Shown piece by piece: positions 15,223-22,446 of a stretch of DNA of 31,348 bases. The stretch lies in NCBI GenBank assembly GCA_964564735.1, contig CAZMCH010000047.1, forward strand, positions 1 through 31,348. Direction: 5' to 3'. The stretch is from CAZMCH01 sp964564735. GTDB taxonomy: Bacteria; Poribacteria; DTPJ01. The notes beneath the pieces are model-generated. The model ran no database searches. It was not told the DNA's origin and saw only the letters and a program-made list of their open reading frames with translations. The translations under genes and the position numbers were made by a program. Position 1 is the first letter of the stretch. Every line of letters begins with the position of its first letter.

Positions 15223-15951
15223 TCACTTCAAATTCTCTTCAAAAAGTGGTATTTTTTGAGCAACAATTATAACGCTGTTTCCTTCTTTATTAATAAATGT
15301 AGTATCTATAATAGCAAATAATAAAACAATAGGAAACAATAATCGTTTAAGGAAGCCACTTTTCATGGTTATCGCAAAAATTTCCCATGCAAGCGACCCG
15401 AACCATCCAGCAGTAAATTTGCTGTCAATAACCCGAAAACCTTTGCTTTGGATAATATCCGCAAGTTCCTGAGCAGTAAATCCAACGTGAACGTGCTGAG
15501 GATGCTCAATCTTCTCAAAGCGTTTGAAATGTCTTTTTTGATTCGGGCAGGGAACGTGGATAATTAGCTTGCCATTGGGTTTTAGTGCTTTATAAAAGTT
15601 TTTCAGACACTTATCAATATCACCTATATGTTCAAGCACGTCTATTGAATAAATGATGTCAAATTTCTCGGAATAATCTATATTTAGCAGGTCTGCAACG
15701 CTAAAACTGACGTTTTTTCGTTTTGTCTTTGCAAGGCGGTTATTTGCTTCATCAATGGCTTTTGGGCTGATGTCTAATGCTGTTATTTGCGTATCAGGAT
15801 ATTTGGCGGAGAGATAGATCGCATCTTTGCCGGTGTCACAGCCTGCGTCCATGATCTTAGCATTTGGCGTTATGTAATGCTTGATCGCTCTTCGCAGATG
15901 AAGTGCGCGGATCATCTGCCCGCCCTGAATTCTTATTGTGTATGGTTTCAT
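15223..15951 (-). CDS. Class I SAM-dependent methyltransferase
   Basis: 242 residues. Motif I IMDAGCDTGKDAIYL (33-47), the acidic end of strand 2 in ITALDISP, FSVADLLNIDY (motif III area) and IIYSIDVLEHIGD define a Methyltransf_11/23-type enzyme. The C-terminal part has a hydrophobic segment (LLFPIVLLFAIIDTTF) that may associate with the membrane. No ribosome site is clear before the ATG at 15951. A downstream ATG at residue 13, preceded by GGGCGGGC, is a possible alternative. It heads the run methyltransferase, beta-helix lipoprotein, amidohydrolase, aminotransferase. The substrate is unknown. Confidence 0.8.
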   Translation of the reverse strand: MKPYTIRIQGGQMIRALHLRRAIKHYITPNAKIMDAGCDTGKDAIYLSAKYPDTQITALDISPKAIDEANNRLAKTKRKNVSFSVADLLNIDYSEKFDIIYSIDVLEHIGDIDKCLKNFYKALKPNGKLIIHVPCPNQKRHFKRFEKIEHPQHVHVGFTAQELADIIQSKGFRVIDSKFTAGWFGSLAWEIFAITMKSGFLKRLLFPIVLLFAIIDTTFINKEGNSVIIVAQKIPLFEENLK

Positions 15952-15966
15952 TGAATAAGAGAAAAT

Positions 15967-15988
15967 GGGGCGTATAGCAATACGCCCC
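15967..15988 (-). terminator. Hairpin after the GH4 gene
   Basis: A 9-bp stem (GGGGCGTAT / ATACGCCCC) with a 4-base loop. On the minus strand ATTTTCTCTT follows. It sits 14 bp after the stop of the GH4 gene at 16003 and 15 bp before the next ATG. GTAGGGGCG... palindromes are also dispersed repeats in some environmental genomes, so it may be a repeat used as terminator. Confidence 0.5.
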
Positions 15989-16002
15989 TACGTTTGTGAA
16001 TA

Positions 16003-17328
16003 TTACGCCTCAAAGTGCTTGAACTGTGGGAGATAATCCTTATTCTGCTTGAGCATTTCGTTGACCATATCTTTAATCTCAGCCATTGAGAGAACCGCTG
16101 CAGTAAGTGGATCATAGAGAACGGATTGGAATACAAGAGTCGGGTCACCTGTCAATGCCGCTTCAACTGCCATTTCCTCAACCATTACGCTGATATGGTT
16201 CATTGCAACAAGCTGTGGTGGCAATGCGCCGACATGGACGGGATGTAATCCGCCTTTATCAACATATACAGGCACTTCTACACATGCGCCCTCTGGTAGA
16301 TTGGTGATTAGATTTGTATTCGGCACGTTTCCGTTAAACTCAAATATATCTCCACCCAACCATGCGTTTGCAATATGTGCGGCGTATTCGTGTCCACGAT
16401 TAAGGTCTATTGGTGCGCCGTCATCAAGCCATTTTCTTATGTCGTCCTGCCATTTTCCTTCTCTGCCCTGATATTCCTTGAGGATGTAGGCATAGACACC
16501 CGGATTCCAGCCTGTTCCATGCGTGCAGTATTTTTCAATCAGGTCAGGGCGTTTGCGGAACCACCAGTTATATTCTGAATTGTGTCCGCTTGATTCAGTA
16601 ACATAGAATCCAAGATGCTTGAACATCTCATTACGAACTATTTCCTCATTATAAATCTCAGGCTTTGCGACTGCTTCACGAATTAGCGGATATGCGTCTT
16701 TGTGATTCCATTCATATTTAAGATACCATGCCTGATGATTTATACCAGCGCAGGTGTAGGAAATTTCGTTATATGGTGCGCCGATCCAGTTTGAAAGCAT
16801 CATCGCTGTTCCTTGAACGCTATGACATAGACCTGTCAACTGTATAAATGATTCTCTCTGCATTGCACGACAGAGCATCGCCATCGGGTTTGTGTAGTTT
16901 AGTAGCATAGCATCAGGACAATATTTTTCCATATCCTTGACAATACCCACCATAACAGGTATCGTTCTTAATGCGCGGAATATTCCAGAAGGTCCACGAG
17001 TGTCGCCAACGTTTGTGTCAACGCCGTATTTCTTGGGTATCAGTATATCATGTTGCCAAACGTTGACTCCACCTGCTAGGATGGTACACATGACCGCATC
17101 AGCATCTTTTAACGCCTCTGCGCGATCCATCGTTGCAACGACCTTTGCAGGATAATTGCCTTTGTCAACGATACTTTGAACTGCCTTTTGAGAAAATTCA
17201 AGCCTTTCTGCATCAATATCCATAAGGCATAAAGTTGCATCCGTCATTAAAGGAAATGTGAGGATGTCCCTTGCCAATCCTCTTGTAAAACCTAAACTGC
17301 CTGCACCAATGAAAGTGATTTTTGCCAT
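16003..17328 (-). CDS. Glycoside hydrolase family 4 (alpha-galactosidase/alpha-glucosidase type)
   Basis: 441 residues. The N-terminal NAD-binding fold is shown by ITFIGAGSLGF (4-14) and the ribose-binding acid in LMDIDAERLEF. NVGDTRGPSGIFRALRTIP and LLNYTNPMAM are GH4 signatures. The Mn2+ ligands are C168 (GLCHSVQGT) and H198 (CAGINHQAW). GH4 enzymes split glycosides in the cytoplasm by NAD+-assisted oxidation-elimination. The sequence is close to the MelA/AglA branch that takes unphosphorylated alpha-glycosides. AAGGAG lies 7 bp before the ATG. It follows another GH4 gene by 81 bp containing a long inverted repeat, so the two may be differently transcribed. Linkage and sugar specificity are not certain. 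Confidence 0.9.
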   Translation of the reverse strand: MAKITFIGAGSLGFTRGLARDILTFPLMTDATLCLMDIDAERLEFSQKAVQSIVDKGNYPAKVVATMDRAEALKDADAVMCTILAGGVNVWQHDILIPKKYGVDTNVGDTRGPSGIFRALRTIPVMVGIVKDMEKYCPDAMLLNYTNPMAMLCRAMQRESFIQLTGLCHSVQGTAMMLSNWIGAPYNEISYTCAGINHQAWYLKYEWNHKDAYPLIREAVAKPEIYNEEIVRNEMFKHLGFYVTESSGHNSEYNWWFRKRPDLIEKYCTHGTGWNPGVYAYILKEYQGREGKWQDDIRKWLDDGAPIDLNRGHEYAAHIANAWLGGDIFEFNGNVPNTNLITNLPEGACVEVPVYVDKGGLHPVHVGALPPQLVAMNHISVMVEEMAVEAALTGDPTLVFQSVLYDPLTAAVLSMAEIKDMVNEMLKQNKDYLPQFKHFEA

Positions 17329-17351
17329 ATTAAACTCCTTAAAATATTATG

Positions 17352-17399
17352 AAACCACAGATTGACATAGATTTATTTGTCTGAGTATATCTGTGGTTT
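17352..17399 (-). terminator. Inverted repeat between the two GH4 genes
   Basis: AAACCACAGAT (17352-17362) and ATCTGTGGTTT (17389-17399) form an 11-bp stem with a 26-base loop, 10 bp after the upstream GH4 stop. It may act as a terminator or as a processing site that separates expression of the pair. The loop contains a partial internal repeat of the arm (GATTGACATAGAT), as in dispersed CCACAGATTGACA-type repeats. Confidence 0.45.
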
Positions 17400-17409
17400 G
17401 ATTTGTTTG

Positions 17410-18822
17410 CTACTTAGAAAGCTCTCCGAACCTTGCCATTATCGCCAATGCAGGATCAACGGGAACGTCTGCACGCTTTACATCCTTTGGAATACTGATG
17501 GTCGGGGTTGGCTTGATCGTTTTGCCTTCAAATTGAGGTAGCCATTGCTTTTGAGCCTCAAGCATTTCAATTGACATATCCCTAATCTCTTTGAGTGTCA
17601 GGACAGCGCTTGTCAACGGATCAAGTGCAATTGCATGAACGATATGTTCTGGGTCTCCTGTAACAGCAGCTTCAACTGCAAGCTTTTGAACATTAATGTT
17701 GGTTATATTAAGCATGGCACATTGTATAGGAAGATCACCAACGATTGTCTTATGAATACCCATCTTATCAACAAACATGGGACCTTCTGCGCAACAATCC
17801 GCTGGCAAGTTTGTAATCATGCCATTATTGATGACGTTTCCGTTTAGCTTAAAAGTCTTTCCTGTTTCAAGTGCTTCAATAACATAAGAGCCGTATTCTA
17901 TGCTTCTTGATGGGAGCTTATCAGATTCACCCGCTAATATGTCTTGCTCATTATATTTTTCGCCAACAGATTCACACCAATAATAATATGCTCCACTCTC
18001 TCCACCAAAGCCGGGTTCATCACAGTAAAGGTCAAGAGCCATTTTATTCTTTCTGAAATAGGGCAAGTATTCGGCAAGATGACCTGTCGATTCTGTCATA
18101 AAATAGCCAAAGTGCCTCATAACTTCGCCTCGAACTTTTTCGTTGACATAATATTCTGGCTTTTCAAATTGTTCACGAAGCTTTGGATAAAGGTCTTTTC
18201 CCTTATGCTCTATCTTAAGAAACCAAGCCATGTGATTGATACCTGCGCATAAAAAGTCAATCTCACTCTTTGGAACATCAACATAACCCGATATGAGATC
18301 AAGTGTGGTTTGAACACCATGACATAATCCGACAAACTTAACATTTGTCCTACCGAGTGATAAACAAACCATAGCCATCGGATTTACATAGTTAAGCAGA
18401 TGCGCTTCGGGAGATAGCGTTTCTATATCCTTTGCGAGATCAAGCATAACAGGTATGCTTCTCAATGCTCGAAAAACTCCACCGGGACCTAACGAATCAC
18501 CAATACATTGATCGACGCCGTATTTCAATGGAATCTTGTAATCGTATTCAAAGCCATTGATACCGCCTACTTGAAACGTTGCAATGACATAATCTGCATC
18601 TTTGACTGCTTCTTTTGTATCAGTTGTAACGTAAACCTTTGCAGGTAAGTTATTTGCCTTGATAACCCTGTTGACGAATCTCTCAACTTGTGGGGTTCTT
18701 TTGGTGCTTGGAGCCATAAGCGCAAATTCTGTATCTTCCAAGCCATTTGTTGCCAAAATATCAAGTATAAGTGTCTTGCAAAAAATTATGCTTCCTGCCC
18801 CTATAATCGCAACTTTAGCCAT
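17410..18822 (-). CDS. Glycoside hydrolase family 4 enzyme with altered dinucleotide site
   Basis: 470 residues. VAIIGAGSIIF (4-14) is the dinucleotide loop. GDSLGPGGVFRALRSIP and LLNYVNPMAM are GH4 signatures. C167 (GLCHGVQTT) and H197 (CAGINHMAW) are the metal ligands. At the end of strand 2, where GH4 proteins normally have MDxD, this one reads LMAPSTKRTPQ (35-45): the acid that holds the NAD ribose is missing and is replaced by S, T, K and R, which suggests NADP use or weakened binding. It is about 29 residues longer than its neighbour, with a proline-rich tail (KTIKPTPTISIPKD). GAGAGGTG precedes the ATG. A TGGACA-N17-TATCAT promoter lies about 60 bp upstream. Cytoplasmic glycoside cleavage is expected; the substrate is not known. 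Confidence 0.88.
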   Translation of the reverse strand: MAKVAIIGAGSIIFCKTLILDILATNGLEDTEFALMAPSTKRTPQVERFVNRVIKANNLPAKVYVTTDTKEAVKDADYVIATFQVGGINGFEYDYKIPLKYGVDQCIGDSLGPGGVFRALRSIPVMLDLAKDIETLSPEAHLLNYVNPMAMVCLSLGRTNVKFVGLCHGVQTTLDLISGYVDVPKSEIDFLCAGINHMAWFLKIEHKGKDLYPKLREQFEKPEYYVNEKVRGEVMRHFGYFMTESTGHLAEYLPYFRKNKMALDLYCDEPGFGGESGAYYYWCESVGEKYNEQDILAGESDKLPSRSIEYGSYVIEALETGKTFKLNGNVINNGMITNLPADCCAEGPMFVDKMGIHKTIVGDLPIQCAMLNITNINVQKLAVEAAVTGDPEHIVHAIALDPLTSAVLTLKEIRDMSIEMLEAQKQWLPQFEGKTIKPTPTISIPKDVKRADVPVDPALAIMARFGELSK

Positions 18823-18881
18823 TTTTTACACCTCTCTGTTATTAAAATTAAATCCGAAGATATATATTTCTAGCTGAATTT

Positions 18882-18910
18882 ATGATAGCAACTAGGCAAG
18901 CTTTTGTCCA
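18882..18910 (-). promoter_or_regulatory. Promoter of the GH4 gene pair
   Basis: Minus strand: -35 TGGACA (18910-18905), 17-bp spacer, -10 TATCAT (18887-18882). The -10 is embedded in TTATGATAG (18880-18888), whose inverted copy CTATCATAA lies at 18947-18955, just after the stop of the upstream gene. The pair could be regulator sites flanking the promoter. Confidence 0.5.
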
Positions 18911-18956
18911 TAATTTTTTTATTCTTAATTGTAAAAAAATAGGTTTCTATCATAAC

Positions 18957-19685
18957 TTATAAACCTGCAATATCAATATTTCCCCAGATTCCAATCTTTG
19001 AGCCGATAATAATAATAACACCTTCTACGCCATCGATAGAACGTGCAAAGTCAACGCCCTTCTGTATATCTTCTTCTGTCTTTACAATATTACCCGTAGC
19101 GGTTGCGACTGCATCAGCAAGAGAAGTCCATTTTGAAAGAATTATAGAGGCATCTGCTTTTCCGAAACTCAAAGAATGCCCAACTGTGCCTGATGATGTG
19201 CAAACGCCTAAAGGTGTTTGTTCAGGCTTTATGTTTAAGGCTATTTTGCCTGTAAATGGAGATTTTCCAGCGTATATCCCTAGCAGTCTTTCAATATCAG
19301 TTTTGATAAAAATATCTCCGCCATTCTCAATTATAATCTGTTTGCTTTGAGAAAGCAAATCCCTTGCGACAAATTCTGCCACTGCACCTGCAACAGATGC
19401 CATAGGTCCAACACCTGCAAGCTTGGAAGCCCTTGCCATATCTCTGACAATCTCTGGCGCATCTCGATTAACCTCAATCGGTTCAAGACTTTCTAGGAAT
19501 CTGCGGTCTTTTGCAATGTAATTTTTAAGCTGGTTACGATATTTGATTACTGATCTAAGGGCGGGTTCGGATAGGTCGGAAGTTCCAGATATTAGAAGGT
19601 CAGTTTCGTCCTCTATAATTTTTACTGCAATTAGATCATCATGTCTGATCCATTCTCGATATGTTCTTTCTTCATACTTCGCCAA
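18957..19685 (-). CDS. UPF0280 (ApbE-superfamily) protein
   Basis: 242 residues of the uncharacterised UPF0280/COG2122 family, related in fold to the FMN transferase ApbE. Recognisable segments: the N-terminal EERTYREWIRHDDLIAVKI, then LAGVGPMASVAGAVAE, IIENGGDIFI and a C-terminal TSSGTVGHSLSFGKAD. The glycine-rich blocks are the family's conserved core. The start is TTG at 19685: it directly follows an in-frame TAA, and no later start keeps the conserved N-terminus. The reading overlaps the end of the transglutaminase-like gene by 14 bp, so translation is probably coupled and the two proteins probably act together. Biochemical function is unknown. Confidence 0.85.
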   Translation of the reverse strand: MAKYEERTYREWIRHDDLIAVKIIEDETDLLISGTSDLSEPALRSVIKYRNQLKNYIAKDRRFLESLEPIEVNRDAPEIVRDMARASKLAGVGPMASVAGAVAEFVARDLLSQSKQIIIENGGDIFIKTDIERLLGIYAGKSPFTGKIALNIKPEQTPLGVCTSSGTVGHSLSFGKADASIILSKWTSLADAVATATGNIVKTEEDIQKGVDFARSIDGVEGVIIIIGSKIGIWGNIDIAGL

Positions 19686-20340
19686 TTACAATTCTTGCCT
19701 TTGTTCTGAGCTCATCAATAAAACAGTTAGATCTATAAACAATTTCATCAGTCATAAACCTGTGTGGCATATCCATATATTCATCAATACTTGCAAAAGG
19801 TCCAGAAACATCAACAATATAATTATCTGGTAAATGTATATGATCTCTGCCATTCCATTCAACATGATCCCATCCGGGAATATAAATATAGGCTGAATCA
19901 TAAAGGTCTCTATCGACAGAAGCATCAGCACCAATCCAGTTACCATTAAGCATAACACAACAATAGACGTGAATAATTATATCTGAACTCTTTTCATATA
20001 ATTCATCTGTCGCAATAGCCCTTATAGCGTCCTTGTTTATGCGTAAAACCATATATCCAGCGGGAATACCGACTGATCTAAGCATCGCTATTTGCAGATT
20101 TGCTTTATTGGCGCACATTCCGCTCTTTTTTTTCAGCGTTTCGGATGCTTTTATATTCCAAAAATCAAAACTGTATTTTATTCTATCACGCACCCAATCA
20201 AATATCTGAATAGCAGAGCAAATATCGTCGCCATTGCATTTGCGAGTAATATCTTTTGTTATGTTTATTATTTCTGGATCATTTATATCGCAATATTTCG
20301 TTTCTAAAAGAAACTGTTTATAATCAATATTTTCGGTCAT
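19672..20340 (-). CDS. Transglutaminase-like cysteine protease-fold protein
   Basis: 222 residues without signal peptide. The triad of the transglutaminase core is visible: C76 in KKSGMCANKANL, H124 in DIIIHVYCCV and D139 in WIGADASVD, in the usual order and spacing. Bacterial cytoplasmic members are mostly peptidases or peptide-bond-forming enzymes of unknown substrate. No good ribosome site precedes the ATG. The gene is upstream of, and overlaps by 14 bp, the UPF0280 gene. The overlap implies a joint function, possibly peptide release or maturation followed by a flavin- or nucleotide-dependent step; that is conjecture. Confidence 0.8.
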   Translation of the reverse strand: MTENIDYKQFLLETKYCDINDPEIINITKDITRKCNGDDICSAIQIFDWVRDRIKYSFDFWNIKASETLKKKSGMCANKANLQIAMLRSVGIPAGYMVLRINKDAIRAIATDELYEKSSDIIIHVYCCVMLNGNWIGADASVDRDLYDSAYIYIPGWDHVEWNGRDHIHLPDNYIVDVSGPFASIDEYMDMPHRFMTDEIVYRSNCFIDELRTKARIVIGEV

Positions 20341-20401
20341 AAAATTTTTCTATTTAGTAATCATTGAAAAATACAATTTAATCACTAATTGCACTAAAAG
20401 A

Positions 20402-20464
20402 CGAATTTCACGAATTGTTTATTCATCAATATTCGTGTAATTTGTTTTATTTGTCAAATTCGTG
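20402..20464. repeat. CACGAATT-type palindromic repeat
   Basis: CACGAATT (20409-20416) recurs inverted as AATTCGTG (20457-20464). The longer arm 20402-20416 also pairs with 20430-20444. It lies in the 162-bp gap between a DUF3108 gene and the transglutaminase-like gene. It is a dispersed-repeat type and could also fold as a terminator for the DUF3108 gene. Confidence 0.5.
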
Positions 20465-20502
20465 ATTTTCCTATTTTTCAACTATTTCATATAATTAAGT
20501 AT

Positions 20503-21255
20503 TTAACTTATATCTTTTAGTTCTGCTACGAGTTTTCCGATTTTTGTGCTTACTTCCAGCTTAACAGGTATTCTATCCTCATCTTGTGTAATCCAAAGCA
20601 AAGCATTTCTAGGTAATGATTTCACTACAATTGTTTTTTTGTCGCCAAATATTGTTTTGATATTTTCTGTTCTTAATACGATAACACCAACATCAAATAC
20701 TTTCGTTCCGATAACTGCTGGAAATCTATATTCTTCACCGACTTTCAGGTTTTTTGTTCGTATAAGGTATAACATTGACAGTTCGTCTTGTATTCCAATC
20801 GGAACGCTGAGTTTGTAGTTTTTACTATCCTTAACAATCTTTGCTGTTCGACTATTATCATCAATGTCTATAACCGTATTGCCACTATATCGACCGTCGA
20901 TAAGATTTCTTCTATATCTTACTGGATACAATCTGTCTTTAAGGACGAAACTCTCGCTTTGATCATCAAAAGTATATATCAAGCTAAAAAATTTGTTTAC
21001 AGTTGACCTTGATGACAAATGATAAACTTCACGACCACTAATATTTTTTTGTCCTTCTATCTGCATAACTTGAGTTCCAGCGGGTATACCTCTGACCTTT
21101 ACATTATATTCAAGTATCTCACCAAGTCTAAAAATATTTTTGATGGTTGGTTGTTCTAGGAGAGGTTGCGCACCCGAAACCAATGTCCCAAAAATTATAG
21201 ACATAAAAACGACCATTATAGTAAAAATGTAATTCTTTTTGCCCTTTATTTGCAT
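20503..21255 (-). CDS. Secreted DUF3108 protein
   Basis: 250 residues from the ATG at 21255. An ATG at 21315 is in frame, but the stretch before 21255 is hydrophilic and would bury the signal peptide. Residues 1-28 (KGKKNYIFTIMVVFMSIIFG ... SGA) are a Sec signal with cleavage near SGA/QP, so the protein is exported. The mature part fits DUF3108: LGEILEYNVKVRGIPAGTQVMQI, then SFVLKDRLYPVRYRRNLIDG and VGEEYRFPAVIGTKVFDVGV, a lipocalin/LolA-like all-beta domain of unknown role. A second DUF3108 gene lies at 23964. The ribosome site (AAAGAAAG) is weak. A periplasmic or outer-membrane-facing role is inferred. Confidence 0.75.
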   Translation of the reverse strand: MQIKGKKNYIFTIMVVFMSIIFGTLVSGAQPLLEQPTIKNIFRLGEILEYNVKVRGIPAGTQVMQIEGQKNISGREVYHLSSRSTVNKFFSLIYTFDDQSESFVLKDRLYPVRYRRNLIDGRYSGNTVIDIDDNSRTAKIVKDSKNYKLSVPIGIQDELSMLYLIRTKNLKVGEEYRFPAVIGTKVFDVGVIVLRTENIKTIFGDKKTIVVKSLPRNALLWITQDEDRIPVKLEVSTKIGKLVAELKDIS

Positions 21256-21353
21256 GTTTCTTTCTTTTATTTTTAGTTTATTTAAGTCAATCATGTGTAT
21301 CAACACCATTCCCAATATTACTCAAAACAAAGCTAATGAATTTATAAGAACAA

Positions 21354-21384
21354 GGCTTTTGGCTATCTAAATTGTCCAAAAGCC
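21354..21384 (-). terminator. Terminator of the FN3 lipoprotein gene
   Basis: A 9-bp stem (GGCTTTTGG / CCAAAAGCC) with a 13-base loop starts 11 bp after the stop at 21395. On the minus strand TTGTTCTTAT follows. Confidence 0.55.
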
Positions 21385-21394
21385 AGTCATTTAA

Positions 21395-22237
21395 CTATTT
21401 ACCTAAAATATTCTTTGGTGCAAGGTCAGGATTGCCTTTTTGAAGTTGAAAAGCCCAATCAAACTTCACCCAAGCATCACGGACAGTATTACCAGCCCAA
21501 TCAACATACAGATCAGTTATCCTGATTTTTGCATAATTCCCTTCTGGAGTTAGGAAAGCGTAGGTATGTCCAGTTATCGCTTCTACAAATAGAGTTGTAA
21601 AGCCTTTTGTAGGGGACATGTCGACTTCATCCATTGAGTCAGTATATCCAAGGTCCTGAATGAGGGTATCGTTATCTGAATAAATATAAGGCACACTTAC
21701 TGCTGTGTCAACCCCAAAATATATGTCAATATAATTATAGAGGTTCGGTCTCTCCCAGTCATACATTTGTGCGCCTCGATCAGGGTCGTTAAAATCAAAT
21801 CCTGTAAATCGTGGATTAATTATATAGTCTGTAAGTCTAACATTATTTCCCTCTGGTCTAGGCGTATCGGAGATTTTATAGCTTAAAGGGCTTTCGTTTC
21901 CGTCATAATCGAATGCAGAAACAGCATAGTAATATGTATTACCATTTCTTACATCTGTATCAATATAACTATTTGAACTGATTTTGGTAATTTCCTTATA
22001 TCCTCTATCACGTTCAGAACTCCGATAAACGATATAGCCTTTTAGGTCTTTTTCTTGATTGGCATACCATTCTATATAGATTTTTCCATCTCCACTTACA
22101 CTATATACACCTTGCGGAGAAAAAGGCGCTGTATCGTCAATTAAATTGCAGTTGTCACTTCGAAAAGTGCATCCCTGAAATGAAATTAATATAAATAAAA
22201 ATGCAAATCCTAACAATATAAAATTACTTTTGAACAT
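21395..22237 (-). CDS. Lipoprotein with fibronectin type III domain
   Basis: 280 residues from the ATG at 22237, chosen over an in-frame start at 22303 because AAGGAGTG lies 8 bp before it and a clean lipoprotein signal follows (residues 1-23, FQGC with lipid cysteine C23). Residues 38-125 form an FN3 domain: GKIYIEWYANQEKDLKGYIVYR, then YIDTDVRNGNTYYYAVSAFD. The rest (126-280) is not recognised; it is rich in aromatic and acidic residues (PRFTGFDFNDPDRGAQMYDW, FTTLFVEAITGHTYAFLTPEG). Likely a surface-anchored binding or scaffold protein. It follows the DUF4838-like gene by about 210 bp and has its own terminator. Confidence 0.8.
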   Translation of the reverse strand: MFKSNFILLGFAFLFILISFQGCTFRSDNCNLIDDTAPFSPQGVYSVSGDGKIYIEWYANQEKDLKGYIVYRSSERDRGYKEITKISSNSYIDTDVRNGNTYYYAVSAFDYDGNESPLSYKISDTPRPEGNNVRLTDYIINPRFTGFDFNDPDRGAQMYDWERPNLYNYIDIYFGVDTAVSVPYIYSDNDTLIQDLGYTDSMDEVDMSPTKGFTTLFVEAITGHTYAFLTPEGNYAKIRITDLYVDWAGNTVRDAWVKFDWAFQLQKGNPDLAPKNILGK

Positions 22238-22333
22238 TTTTTTACACTCCTTTCGGTTTGATAAAGCCAATATTGATCTTGTTACCAGATATATATTGAG
22301 CAATATTCATGCCGAAAATGTAATTGTATTTTA

Positions 22334-22375
22334 ATATGGCTTGTAATGTTTGATAATCACATTATCAAGCCATAT
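22334..22375. other. Stem-loop between the DUF4838-like and FN3 lipoprotein genes
   Basis: ATATGGCTT (22334-22342) pairs with AAGCCATAT (22367-22375). A smaller dyad GATAAT/ATTATC lies inside. It may terminate the upstream gene or act in the leader of the FN3 lipoprotein. There is no strong T-run in either direction. Confidence 0.4.
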
Positions 22376-22446
22376 AATATTATTACCGAAATGAAAAGTG
22401 ATACGTTTTTGATACAATATGTATTAATTTTACAACATATTTATTT

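Noticed and set aside
17410..18822. Frameshift in the GH4 gene explaining the missing MDxD motif
   Set aside because: The frame is continuous, all later GH4 signatures are in register and the length is normal, so substitution is the simpler reading.
20402..20464. Riboswitch or structured RNA between the DUF3108 and transglutaminase-like genes
   Set aside because: The pairing comes from short CACGAATT-type repeats seen as dispersed elements; no known riboswitch core is visible.
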